The position numbers were made by a program, and so were the translations under genes. The notes under the pieces were generated by a model that was not told the origin of the DNA, ran no database searches, and worked only from the letters and a program-made list of their open reading frames with translations. Shown one piece after another: positions 1 through 5,473 of a stretch of DNA of 16,436 nt. Location of the stretch: assembly GCA_043731355.1 (NCBI GenBank), contig JAYTJE010000053.1:1-16436 (forward strand). Reading direction: 5' to 3'. Origin of the DNA: GWC2-56-14 sp043731355. Lineage in GTDB: Bacteria > Nitrospirota > UBA9217. The number at the start of each line of letters is the position of its first letter. The stretch's first letter is position 1.

Positions 1-677
1 TTCGCCTCATGCCCCACGCCCACGATCTGGCGGCCGTTCCGCTGGTGGCTCCAGGTGTAGTAGCCCAGCTCCGGGTGGAACCAGTAGTGGAAATATGCCG
101 GGTCGAGCGGGCAGTCGATGATCTCGTGCAGATGCTGTTTCACGGTGAACCAGGTGATGGCGTCGCGGTATTCCGGATAGAGCGTTCTTACCACTTTTGA
201 GTTGGGACCGTCCGCGCCGATGAGATAGCGCGCGCGATACTGCCTTTCTTCCTGCCCGTTGCCCGCCGTGATATCGACATGCGTACCCTGGTCCGTTGCC
301 GACAGGAAGCGCATGTTGTCATGGATCTCCGCCCCGCTCCGCTGCATGGCCCAGTGATCGGCATAGGTGCGGTTCAAATGCGGCGTTGAACCGTGGTCGA
401 ACTCCATGGGAAGCGCTACCCCGCCGGGAAAGTAAAAGGTCACGCCTTTGCACGAGGTCGGTTCATGCAGGACTTCCTTCGGCAGGGGCCCGAAGTTCTC
501 GATCAAAAAGCGGTGGCCCCGGGGAGAGATGATGCCGCTGCACGGCTTCGTCCTCGGCAGGCTGAACCGCTCGAGCGCAATGGTCTCGTACCCCGCGTCA
601 ACAAGCCGTTTGGCGGCTGCTGCCGAGGCAAGGCTTGCGCCCACGATCACCACATCAACGGTCCTCGCTTTTGTCAT
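1..677 (-). CDS. Geranylgeranyl-reductase-family FAD-dependent oxidoreductase (partial, C-terminus outside window)
   Basis: I translated this frame by hand; it is open from the ATG at 677 to the window edge (about 225 residues). The N-terminus is a Rossmann FAD-binding fold: a hydrophobic strand, then G13-A-S-L-A-S (a degenerate GxGxxG) and an acidic residue, E36, ending strand 2. A P45-C46-S-G-I segment matches the Pro-Cys motif typical of geranylgeranyl reductases. R103...D107-H-W is the usual second-strand region, and G154-A-D-G-P-N-S is the conserved GD motif that contacts FAD. Family members saturate polyprenyl chains or hydroxylate/halogenate small molecules; the substrate here cannot be read from the sequence. 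The start ATG overlaps the stop of the upstream Fe-S gene as ATGA, so the two are translationally coupled. The missing C-terminal half would hold the substrate pocket. Confidence 0.85.
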   Translation of the reverse strand, partial: MTKARTVDVVIVGASLASAAAAKRLVDAGYETIALERFSLPRTKPCSGIISPRGHRFLIENFGPLPKEVLHEPTSCKGVTFYFPGGVALPMEFDHGSTPHLNRTYADHWAMQRSGAEIHDNMRFLSATDQGTHVDITAGNGQEERQYRARYLIGADGPNSKVVRTLYPEYRDAITWFTVKQHLHEIIDCPLDPAYFHYWFHPELGYYTWSHQRNGRQIVGVGHEA

Positions 678-1657
678 GGTTTCGCGACCTCGGCAAGATG
701 CGCGACCGGCAGCTTCGTATACGCGCTGAATGCTTCATAGTCATCCAGACTCTCGACCACGATGCGCTCCGCCTTCCTTCCTTCAAGAAGCCATTTTACC
801 TGTTCCTCAATAGAGATGATCGTAGCCAGGCCCTCGCGATGTTGCATGCTTGTCGCTCCGGTCGGCGTAGCGACGCGCTGCAGGTCCAGGTTCATCATAC
901 AGCCGGTCTCCTGACGCAGCGTATCATAGATTGTTACGAACTCCCGGCGATTGGCGTTGTAGGCGCGTGTTTCTATCATATAAAGATCGGTTGGTTTGAG
1001 GCCTCCGCGCACCGACCGGTTCGCAAGCAGGGCCGGCCCCAGGGGCTTGACCGTGATCGAGGAAGGAAGCAGCGAGCGCAGCACATTGAACAGCAAACCG
1101 TCGGCAACGACGAGCTCGGTCGCTTTCATCAACGGCGCGATAAATCCCTCAAGACGGCCGTCGTTCATTTCCTGTCCCGATTCGAGGGTCAGCTGGATAT
1201 CGTATCCATCATCGACATGGAGCCCGGCGTTTTTCCCCAGGAGAGCAAGGACCGCTGCCACAAGCGGCGCGTTCGCCCGGAGCGCTCTCCCCGGGATCAC
1301 GAGGCATGACGACAAGGTCTTGCCTGCTTCGTGCGAGTGAGGCTGAATGACCGGTTTCGCGAGGAACCCCCGCGCAGAAAGGTTTTTGCGCAGCCTGATC
1401 GTGGCCTGCTGAGTGCGGATGCCCATGGGACAGAGCGGTTCGCAGGAACCGCAGAGGATGCACCCGCGCGCCGCCGGAGCAATATCCTCCTCGTCCGCGC
1501 CGCCGATCAACGCCCGGTTCCTACCGCAATAGGTCAGCGCCTTGGTATGGTGCTGATGCCAGACTGGGCAGGAGAGCATGCAGACGCCGCAGCCGTTGCA
1601 CTCTGAAGGATCGGGCGCGCCGGGCTGCGGCTGGTCGTATCGGGTCTTCTTTTTCAT
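674..1657 (-). CDS. 4Fe-4S dicluster ferredoxin-type protein (GlcF/GlpC-like N-terminus)
   Basis: The 327-residue protein has two classic 4Fe-4S motifs: C20-x2-C23-x2-C26-x3-C30-P and C66-x2-C69-x2-C72-x3-C76-P. This is the arrangement in the Fe-S subunits of glycolate oxidase, glycerol-3-phosphate dehydrogenase and heterodisulfide reductase. The remaining 230 or so residues do not contain the CCG cysteine-rich repeats those subunits usually carry; only scattered cysteines such as C118 and the GC near residue 253 are present. No membrane segment is evident, so it is probably a soluble electron carrier. Its start and the stop of the upstream FAD oxidase overlap as TGATG, and its own stop overlaps the next start, placing it in the middle of a three-gene unit. 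I infer that it moves electrons between the two flavoproteins. Confidence 0.85.
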   Translation of the reverse strand: MKKKTRYDQPQPGAPDPSECNGCGVCMLSCPVWHQHHTKALTYCGRNRALIGGADEEDIAPAARGCILCGSCEPLCPMGIRTQQATIRLRKNLSARGFLAKPVIQPHSHEAGKTLSSCLVIPGRALRANAPLVAAVLALLGKNAGLHVDDGYDIQLTLESGQEMNDGRLEGFIAPLMKATELVVADGLLFNVLRSLLPSSITVKPLGPALLANRSVRGGLKPTDLYMIETRAYNANRREFVTIYDTLRQETGCMMNLDLQRVATPTGATSMQHREGLATIISIEEQVKWLLEGRKAERIVVESLDDYEAFSAYTKLPVAHLAEVAKP

Positions 1658-3237
1658 CAGAATATCACGTCCCGGTTCAGGACCATGGCCGGGTCGACCT
1701 TGCGCTTCATGGCCAGATGCTTGTCAACGAGTTCGCCGCCGAACACGCGCCGGATGTAGCCCTTCATCATGCCGCCGAAGCGGTAATAGCTCGTGCCCAG
1801 GTCAACGCCGATGTCGTAGATCTCGTTCTTGAAAGCCTGCAAATGATCGCGGCTGTAGGTTTTGCCTTCGAGCATGGGCTCGAACTCGCATCCGTAGGCA
1901 ATGCCTTCCGCATCAGGCGGGATGCACGACAGCTCGTAGCGCTCGCGCGGGCCGATGAGCTTGATGCCCACGCAGTAGAGGGTGTAGTGGGGAAAGTATT
2001 TTTTGCAGACCTCGTTGCCGCGCAGGACGGCCTCGATGAACTTCTCCCTGCTTGTGGCAAGGTCCGGTATCACTATCTGCCTTCCGCCCCAGAACTTCCA
2101 GACCGCCTGCGAGAACACCACTGTCCGGTCAACGATCTTGCCGTCCTGCATATGATGGGAAGGCTGGAGCTCGGGCAGCAGGGTGCGCTTCCGGTCAAGC
2201 AGATAGAGCGCCTCGCGGAACTTCCAGGGCCGGAGCGCATAGTACATTCCTGTGCGGAGCGCGAAGCCGAGTTCGCCGAAGCCCCTGAGGCGCGAACGCC
2301 ACTTCTTGAAAAAAACCCGTTCGCGCTCATCGGAATCGAACGCCACCAGCAGATTCACCGCCCGGTCGAGCATGGTCAGGATTCCGGTATAGTCCGCGGC
2401 GTCCTCGTCGCAGAGCATGACCAGGTCTTCCGTGGCCGTGCGCAGGTCGCCGTAATAAAAATAATGCATGGTGAGCGGAGTATACGGCCTGATGCGGAGC
2501 GTTGCTTCGGTGATGATGCCGAACTGGCCGTACCCGAGCAGCACCCGGTTGAACCACCAGGTGTTCTCGGTCTCGGAGCATTCCAGGACCTCGCCCATGG
2601 GCGTCACGATCCTGATCGCCAGGGCCTGGTCAGCGCTGCAGCCCAGGCGCGGGGAGTTGATGTCAATGCCGCCGACGCCGAGCGTGCCGCCGACAGAAGA
2701 GGTCATGTTGAGCGGCGCCGAGAGGTAGTCGAGCTGTTGCCGCCGGAGCGATTCCGCCAGCGAGTGCCAGTAAATGCCCGCTTCGCAGCGCACGGTCAGG
2801 TTGTCCTTGTCTATCGCAAGAACGCGGCTCATGCCGCGCATGTCGAGCTGCAAGCCCCCGAAGGAAACGGTCTCGCCCTCGGTCGTGAGTCCGCCGCCAC
2901 GCACGGTAACCGGCACGCAATGCTTCTGCGCGGCCTTCATGACCTCGGAAACCATCCCGGTTGTGCGAGCGATCAGTACACCGCGAGGAAGGCCGTACGC
3001 CATGCCGCCCGCGTCCGTGACATAGAGTGTGCGCGCGGATTTAAACTCCTCAATAGTCACTCCCTTGGAAGCAAGGTCGGTCACAAAAGCTTGCCAGCCG
3101 TCGCCGTTCCAAAGGGACGGGTTGGTTTGCTGGCGCGGGATGCCCTTGAGCGCGTCGGTTGACACCGGGCAAGGGGGGATGACGCCCGGTTTTGCAGGCT
3201 GTATGTCGAGAGGTTTATGGTTGAGTTTGATAGGCAT
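1657..3237 (-). CDS. FAD-binding (PCMH-type) oxidase/dehydrogenase, cytokinin-dehydrogenase-like
   Basis: The protein has 526 residues. A PCMH-type FAD domain spans roughly residues 80-253, with V-R-G-G-G at 112-116, the glycine-rich S-V-G-G-T-L-G-V-G-G at 181-190 and G-Y-G-Q-F-G-I-I-T-E at 235-244. The order and wording of these motifs recall plant and bacterial cytokinin dehydrogenases and the GlcD/vanillyl-alcohol-oxidase group. In cytokinin dehydrogenases the first glycine motif contains a GHS histidine that binds FAD covalently; here that position is leucine (L117), so FAD is probably held non-covalently. The C-terminal half is a substrate domain of unknown specificity. It is the first gene of the operon, 25 bases behind a good promoter; no strong Shine-Dalgarno precedes the ATG. 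The coupling to an Fe-S protein argues for a dehydrogenase passing electrons on rather than an oxygen-using oxidase. Confidence 0.85.
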   Translation of the reverse strand: MPIKLNHKPLDIQPAKPGVIPPCPVSTDALKGIPRQQTNPSLWNGDGWQAFVTDLASKGVTIEEFKSARTLYVTDAGGMAYGLPRGVLIARTTGMVSEVMKAAQKHCVPVTVRGGGLTTEGETVSFGGLQLDMRGMSRVLAIDKDNLTVRCEAGIYWHSLAESLRRQQLDYLSAPLNMTSSVGGTLGVGGIDINSPRLGCSADQALAIRIVTPMGEVLECSETENTWWFNRVLLGYGQFGIITEATLRIRPYTPLTMHYFYYGDLRTATEDLVMLCDEDAADYTGILTMLDRAVNLLVAFDSDERERVFFKKWRSRLRGFGELGFALRTGMYYALRPWKFREALYLLDRKRTLLPELQPSHHMQDGKIVDRTVVFSQAVWKFWGGRQIVIPDLATSREKFIEAVLRGNEVCKKYFPHYTLYCVGIKLIGPRERYELSCIPPDAEGIAYGCEFEPMLEGKTYSRDHLQAFKNEIYDIGVDLGTSYYRFGGMMKGYIRRVFGGELVDKHLAMKRKVDPAMVLNRDVIF

Positions 3238-3261
3238 GGTAAGGTCTGTTTTGCGTCCGTA

Positions 3262-3290
3262 AATATACCCTGTTGGGTGAATTTAATCAA
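3262..3290 (-). promoter_or_regulatory. Sigma70-type promoter of the flavoprotein/Fe-S operon
   Basis: Read on the minus strand, TTGATT (3285-3290) is followed by a 17-base spacer and TATATT (3262-3267). Transcription would start near 3255, giving a leader of about 18 bases before the ATG at 3237. It is well placed for the only gene behind it. Confidence 0.65.
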
Positions 3291-3383
3291 GAGACGATAA
3301 TTGGCGCAAGCCCGACGCGATAATCAAGAAACTTATAGACACCCTGAAACGATGCAGCTACAATAGCTAAAAAAGGTGATACT

Positions 3384-3557
3384 GTGAAGAAGGAACTGCC
3401 ACAGAGAGAAGCTTTTCTTGATTCCGTTGCCAGGGGAATAGTGGATGCCGATAGCGGGAGAACTTGCGGCACCAAAGAACTCAGGGCCACATTAGCTTCC
3501 AGAAGGACAAGTGTTAAACTTGGTAGGTCGGGTAGAGCGCAGCGAAACCCGACTTAA
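3384..3557 (+). CDS. Small ORF of unknown function, C-terminus reads into a REP palindrome
   Basis: The 57-codon frame begins with GTG at 3384, preceded by AAAGGTG at a spacing of about five bases. The first 45 codons give a charged helical peptide (R-E-A-F-L-D-S-V-A-R-G-I-V-D-A-D) that looks like the front of a short antitoxin-like protein. The last dozen codons are simply the translation of the REP element at 3522-3555. This suggests a small gene whose natural end was replaced by the repeat. No family can be assigned with confidence, and it may not be expressed. Confidence 0.3.
   Translation: MKKELPQREAFLDSVARGIVDADSGRTCGTKELRATLASRRTSVKLGRSGRAQRNPT
3522..3555 (+). repeat. REP-like palindrome, copy 1
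   Basis: The arms GTCGGGT (3527-3533) and ACCCGAC (3547-3553) pair around a GC-rich centre, and the unit starts GGTAGGTCGGG. Related copies lie at 3871-3920 (same orientation) and 4701-4734 (inverted). The unit resembles the widespread bacterial element read as TAGGTCGGGT...ACCCGAC. Confidence 0.75.
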
Positions 3558-3587
3558 TGGTAATGGTTGATCAACCTCCGAGGTATC

Positions 3588-3725
3588 ATGCAATACAAAA
3601 GATCGACAGCGAAAGGGGCGACGTTCTTTTTTACGGTTGTGACGGATAAACGTCGTAGGATCCTGTGTCACGAATCAAATGTTCCTTTAGGGTGGAAAGG
3701 ATTACGTACAGCTCAAAGCAATTGA
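3588..3725 (+). pseudogene. N-terminal fragment of a REP-associated tyrosine transposase (RAYT, Y1_Tnp)
   Basis: An ATG at 3588 opens a 45-codon frame beginning M-Q-Y-K-R-S-T-A-K-G-A-T-F-F-F-T-V-V-T, then K-R-R-R-I-L. This is the characteristic start of RAYT transposases (usual form MxYRRxxxxGATYFFTVVTxxRRxIL). An intact RAYT is several times longer and has a HUH motif and a catalytic tyrosine further on; here the similarity stops near residue 35 at about 3690, after which the frame enters unrelated sequence and terminates. REP palindromes of the type mobilised by RAYTs flank it at 3522 and 3875. The fragment is therefore a dead remnant of the machinery that probably spread these repeats. Confidence 0.7.
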
Positions 3726-3807
3726 GAAATGGGACGGACATCTTCCTGCGCAGATGATACCTGGCGGTGCTGTTCCGTTTATTGATCTGACAAAAAGCAA
3801 AAATTAA
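3691..3807 (+). pseudogene. C-terminal remnant of an SPFH/prohibitin-like protein
   Basis: In a frame opened only by a preceding TAG, the 38 codons up to TAA at 3805 read ...A-I-E-K-W-D-G-H-L-P...G-G-A-V-P-F-I-D-L. The W-D-G-x-L-P followed by G-G-A-x-P-F-x-D-L is the usual C-terminal signature of SPFH (band 7/prohibitin-like) proteins. No start codon or upstream body of the gene is present. The remnant abuts the RAYT fragment directly, so a recombination or insertion junction lies close to 3690. The assignment rests on a short motif recognised from memory. Confidence 0.45.
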
Positions 3808-3870
3808 CTGACGGACCGGGAACTCAGCCAGTGGAGCGAGAACGACGCGAAAAGAAAATTAGTGGTAGTG

Positions 3871-3920
3871 GTAGGTCGGGTAGAGCGCAGCGAAACCCGG
3901 GTTTGCTGCGCTCTGCCGAC
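3871..3920 (+). repeat. REP-like palindrome, copy 2 (near-perfect long palindrome)
   Basis: It begins like copy 1 but continues into its own reverse complement. GTCGG (3875-3879) pairs with CCGAC (3916-3920), AGAGCGCAGC (3882-3891) with GCTGCGCTCT (3905-3914), and AAACCC with GGGTTT at the centre. Only a few bases are unpaired over 46 positions. Confidence 0.75.
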
Positions 3921-3933
3921 TATTTTGGCTTGA

Positions 3934-3949
3934 CACAAATGCGTTTGTG
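3934..3949 (+). promoter_or_regulatory. Perfect inverted repeat upstream of the DUF4258/YgiT pair, possible operator
   Basis: CACAAA-TGCG-TTTGTG is a perfect six-base inverted repeat, about 65 bases before the first gene of the toxin-antitoxin pair. YgiT/MqsA-type antitoxins commonly repress their own operon by binding palindromes, so this is a candidate autoregulatory site. The role is inferred from position and symmetry only. Confidence 0.35.
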
Positions 3950-3952
3950 ACC

Positions 3953-3981
3953 TTGCATTTCCCTTCAATTTCTTATATTGT
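3953..3981 (+). promoter_or_regulatory. Possible promoter of the DUF4258/YgiT pair
   Basis: TTGCAT (3953-3958) is followed after 17 bases by TATTGT (3976-3981), inside the AT-rich segment CTTATATTGTAG. A start site near 3988 would leave a leader of about 25 bases. The match is modest. Confidence 0.35.
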
Positions 3982-4012
3982 AGAAGCGTAGCTGGACGGC
4001 CTTCACAAAATC

Positions 4013-4321
4013 ATGAACAGAAACTCCTTGAAAAATGCCGTGGCAACCGGAACCATCGAATGGCAGAGGCATTCTCTGGAAAGAATGATGGAACGGGGGA
4101 TCAGCCGGGACAATGTTAAGCAGACATTGTTAAACGGCGAGATCATCGAAGACTATGCGGAGGATAAGCCGTTCCCCAGTGCGTTGTTCCTCGGCAGGCA
4201 AGAAGGAAAACCGCTGCATGTCGTTGCAGCGTTTGATGAAAGAAGCGGCACATGTTTCATTGTTACCGCATATTACCCTGATGAAGAACATTTCGGTCCG
4301 GATTTCCGGACCCGGAGGTAG
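4013..4321 (+). CDS. DUF4258 domain protein, probable toxin of a type II pair
   Basis: The 102-residue protein contains an I-E-W-Q-R-H-S-L-E-R-M-M-E-R-G-I stretch at the N-terminus, a glycine-bearing strand region (A-L-F-L-G), H-V-V-A-A-F-D, and ends its core with I-V-T-A-Y-Y-P-D. This is the DUF4258 pattern, a small BrnT/RelE-like fold often found as the toxin next to a YgiT-type zinc-finger protein. The next gene begins two bases after its stop and is exactly such a protein. No clear Shine-Dalgarno precedes the ATG at 4013. RNase activity is an inference from the family; no catalytic residue has been tested. Confidence 0.8.
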   Translation: MNRNSLKNAVATGTIEWQRHSLERMMERGISRDNVKQTLLNGEIIEDYAEDKPFPSALFLGRQEGKPLHVVAAFDERSGTCFIVTAYYPDEEHFGPDFRTRR

Positions 4322-4323
4322 CC

Positions 4324-4566
4324 ATGGCAAGACATAAAGACGCCCATGCATGTCCCTTGTGCGGGGGAGAAAAAAAGCCGGGGAAGACCACGTTCACCGT
4401 CGAGCTTGGTTTCGGCGTGGTTGTTGTACGGGAAGTCCCGGCCACGGTATGCACCCAGTGCGGCGCCGATTGGATTGAAGATTCCATTGCCGCCAAACTC
4501 GAAGTGATCGTGAACGATGCGCGGAAGAAGCATCATGCGGTTGAAGTTACAACCCTATCGGCATGA
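4324..4566 (+). CDS. YgiT-type (MqsA-like) zinc-finger protein, probable antitoxin
   Basis: The 80-residue protein has two CxxC knuckles, C10-P-L-C13 and C43-T-Q-C46, separated by a beta-rich segment (T-F-T-V-E-L-G-F-G-V-V-V-V-R-E-V-P-A). This is the zinc-binding N-terminal domain of MqsA/YgiT antitoxins. The protein ends soon after a helical tail (residues 53-70), with no room for the separate helix-turn-helix domain of full-length MqsA, as is usual for the short YgiT-type family. A GGAGG site four to five bases before the ATG lies within the end of the DUF4258 gene, so the two are co-translated. Together they form a compact toxin-antitoxin unit with the toxin first. Confidence 0.85.
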   Translation: MARHKDAHACPLCGGEKKPGKTTFTVELGFGVVVVREVPATVCTQCGADWIEDSIAAKLEVIVNDARKKHHAVEVTTLSA

Positions 4567-4700
4567 CCTATTGCCACTTTGCATAATGGACAGCTGTCGT
4601 GCTTAGCTTGATTATGGGGAATACAGAGACGAAATATCGCTTTGAGCCGGTTTTTTATTTGCTGCTCGTAGGTTGAAAAAGGTCCACCTTGCCCAACGGC

Positions 4701-4734
4701 TTTGTCGGGTTTCGCCTTGCCCTACCCGACCTAC
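4701..4734 (-). repeat. REP-like palindrome, copy 3 (inverted)
   Basis: Read on the minus strand it begins GTAGGTCGGGTAGGGC and ends with AAACCCGAC, matching copies 1 and 2 in the opposite direction. The GTCGGGT and ACCCGAC arms can pair. Copies 2 and 3 thus bracket the DUF4258/YgiT pair in inverted orientation. Confidence 0.7.
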
Positions 4735-4750
4735 AGACTGCAAGGGCTTA

Positions 4751-4779
4751 ATCCGCAGATGACGCAGATTACGCAGATG
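4751..4779 (+). repeat. ACGCAGAT-type repeat upstream of the GxxExxY gene
   Basis: Three successive units ending in CGCAGAT follow one another: CCGCAGATG, ACGCAGATT, ACGCAGATG. A related array starts right after the gene's stop at 5246 and returns inverted at 5332-5360. Confidence 0.75.
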
Positions 4780-4830
4780 AGGACAAATGAGTCAAAAACT
4801 TAAACTTGTGTTTAAATCTGAGGGATGAAT

Positions 4831-5244
4831 ATGTCAGGTGATAATACACGCGATCCGCAGACTTACGCAATCATCGGTGCTGCAATAGAGGTTCATCGTG
4901 TGCTCGGCTGTGGTTTTTTGGAAGCGGTTTATCAGGAGGCGCTTGCAAAGGAGTTCCTTCGGCTTGGAATTCCGTTCCGACGAGAGGTTGAATTGCCGAT
5001 ACTTTATAAGGGCGACCGGCTGGATGTGACCTACAAAGCAGATTTTGTTTCTTATGGGGAAGTGGTCGTTGAGTTGAAGGCACTTGAAAAGCTTACGGGG
5101 AAAGATAAGGCCCAGGTCATCAATTATCTTAAAGCTACGAAACTTCAGCGAGGATTACTGCTCAACTTCGGGCAAGTTCGGCTGGAGTATGAGCGCTTAG
5201 TTTTATCGGCATCAGTTGCGGAGGATGTAGAACAAGGCTTTTGA
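4831..5244 (+). CDS. GxxExxY protein (predicted PD-(D/E)XK-like nuclease fold)
   Basis: The protein has 137 residues from the chosen start. The name-giving motif G-F-L-E-A-V-Y lies near residue 27, after A-I-I-G-A-A-I-E-V-H-R-V-L-G-C-G. Further on, a conserved D (in K-A-D-F-V) is followed by V-V-V-E-L-K, the D...ExK spacing of PD-(D/E)XK nucleases, and K-D-K-A-Q-V-I-N-Y-L-K ends the core. The in-frame ATG at 4825 touches a GAGGG sequence, too close for initiation; the ATG at 4831 sits about seven bases after it and is preferred. Members occur in many copies in environmental bacteria, and their role is not established. The gene stands alone, bracketed by ACGCAGAT-type repeats that suggest it moved as a cassette. 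Confidence 0.85.
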   Translation: MSGDNTRDPQTYAIIGAAIEVHRVLGCGFLEAVYQEALAKEFLRLGIPFRREVELPILYKGDRLDVTYKADFVSYGEVVVELKALEKLTGKDKAQVINYLKATKLQRGLLLNFGQVRLEYERLVLSASVAEDVEQGF

Positions 5245-5245
5245 T

Positions 5246-5360
5246 CCGCATTACGCAGATAGCCGCAGATGAAGGCGTGAAAGGGAAGCATGACTCTTCT
5301 TTTATAAGAAAAAGATTTAATCTTATGTTGTTATCTGCGGCCATCTGCGTAATCTGCGGA
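5246..5360 (+). repeat. Inverted ACGCAGAT-type repeats forming a 20-bp-arm hairpin after the GxxExxY gene
   Basis: Positions 5251-5270 pair with 5333-5352 with a single mismatch (5261/5342), enclosing about 62 bases. The pairing continues, with a three-base insertion, through CCGCA (5246) and TCTGCGG (5353-5359). The enclosed part is AT-rich and holds a smaller palindrome, AAGATTTAATCTT. The left arm begins one base after the gene's stop codon. Confidence 0.75.
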
Positions 5361-5415
5361 AAAAGCCCCCAGTTGTCGATTTTTGGCTGAACGTCTATCG
5401 TTCCATTGGAAAAAC

Positions 5416-5450
5416 AGAAAAGCCCCCAAAAGAAGGGGGCCTTTTTATTT
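5416..5450. terminator. Bidirectional rho-independent terminator
   Basis: GCCCCC (5422-5427) pairs with GGGGGC (5435-5440) across a seven-base loop. On the plus strand it is followed by CTTTTTATTTATT; on the minus strand it is followed by TTTTCTGTTTTT. It ends the thrC-metB operon, whose last stop is at 5474, and can also stop transcription coming from the GxxExxY side. Confidence 0.9.
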
Positions 5451-5473
5451 ATTAGAGAAGTCGAATTCGTCTT

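Noticed and set aside
1717..3162. A long plus-strand open frame of 481 codons
   Set aside because: It lies fully antisense to the FAD oxidase gene, has no recognisable motif, and is explained by GC-rich codon bias in the true gene.
3287..3490. A 67-codon minus-strand frame
   Set aside because: No ribosome site; it is low in charge and overlaps the operon promoter and the better-supported plus-strand GTG frame.
4751..5360. Possible CRISPR array from the ACGCAGAT repeats
   Set aside because: Units are adjacent 9-10-base copies without equal-length unique spacers, and no cas genes are nearby.
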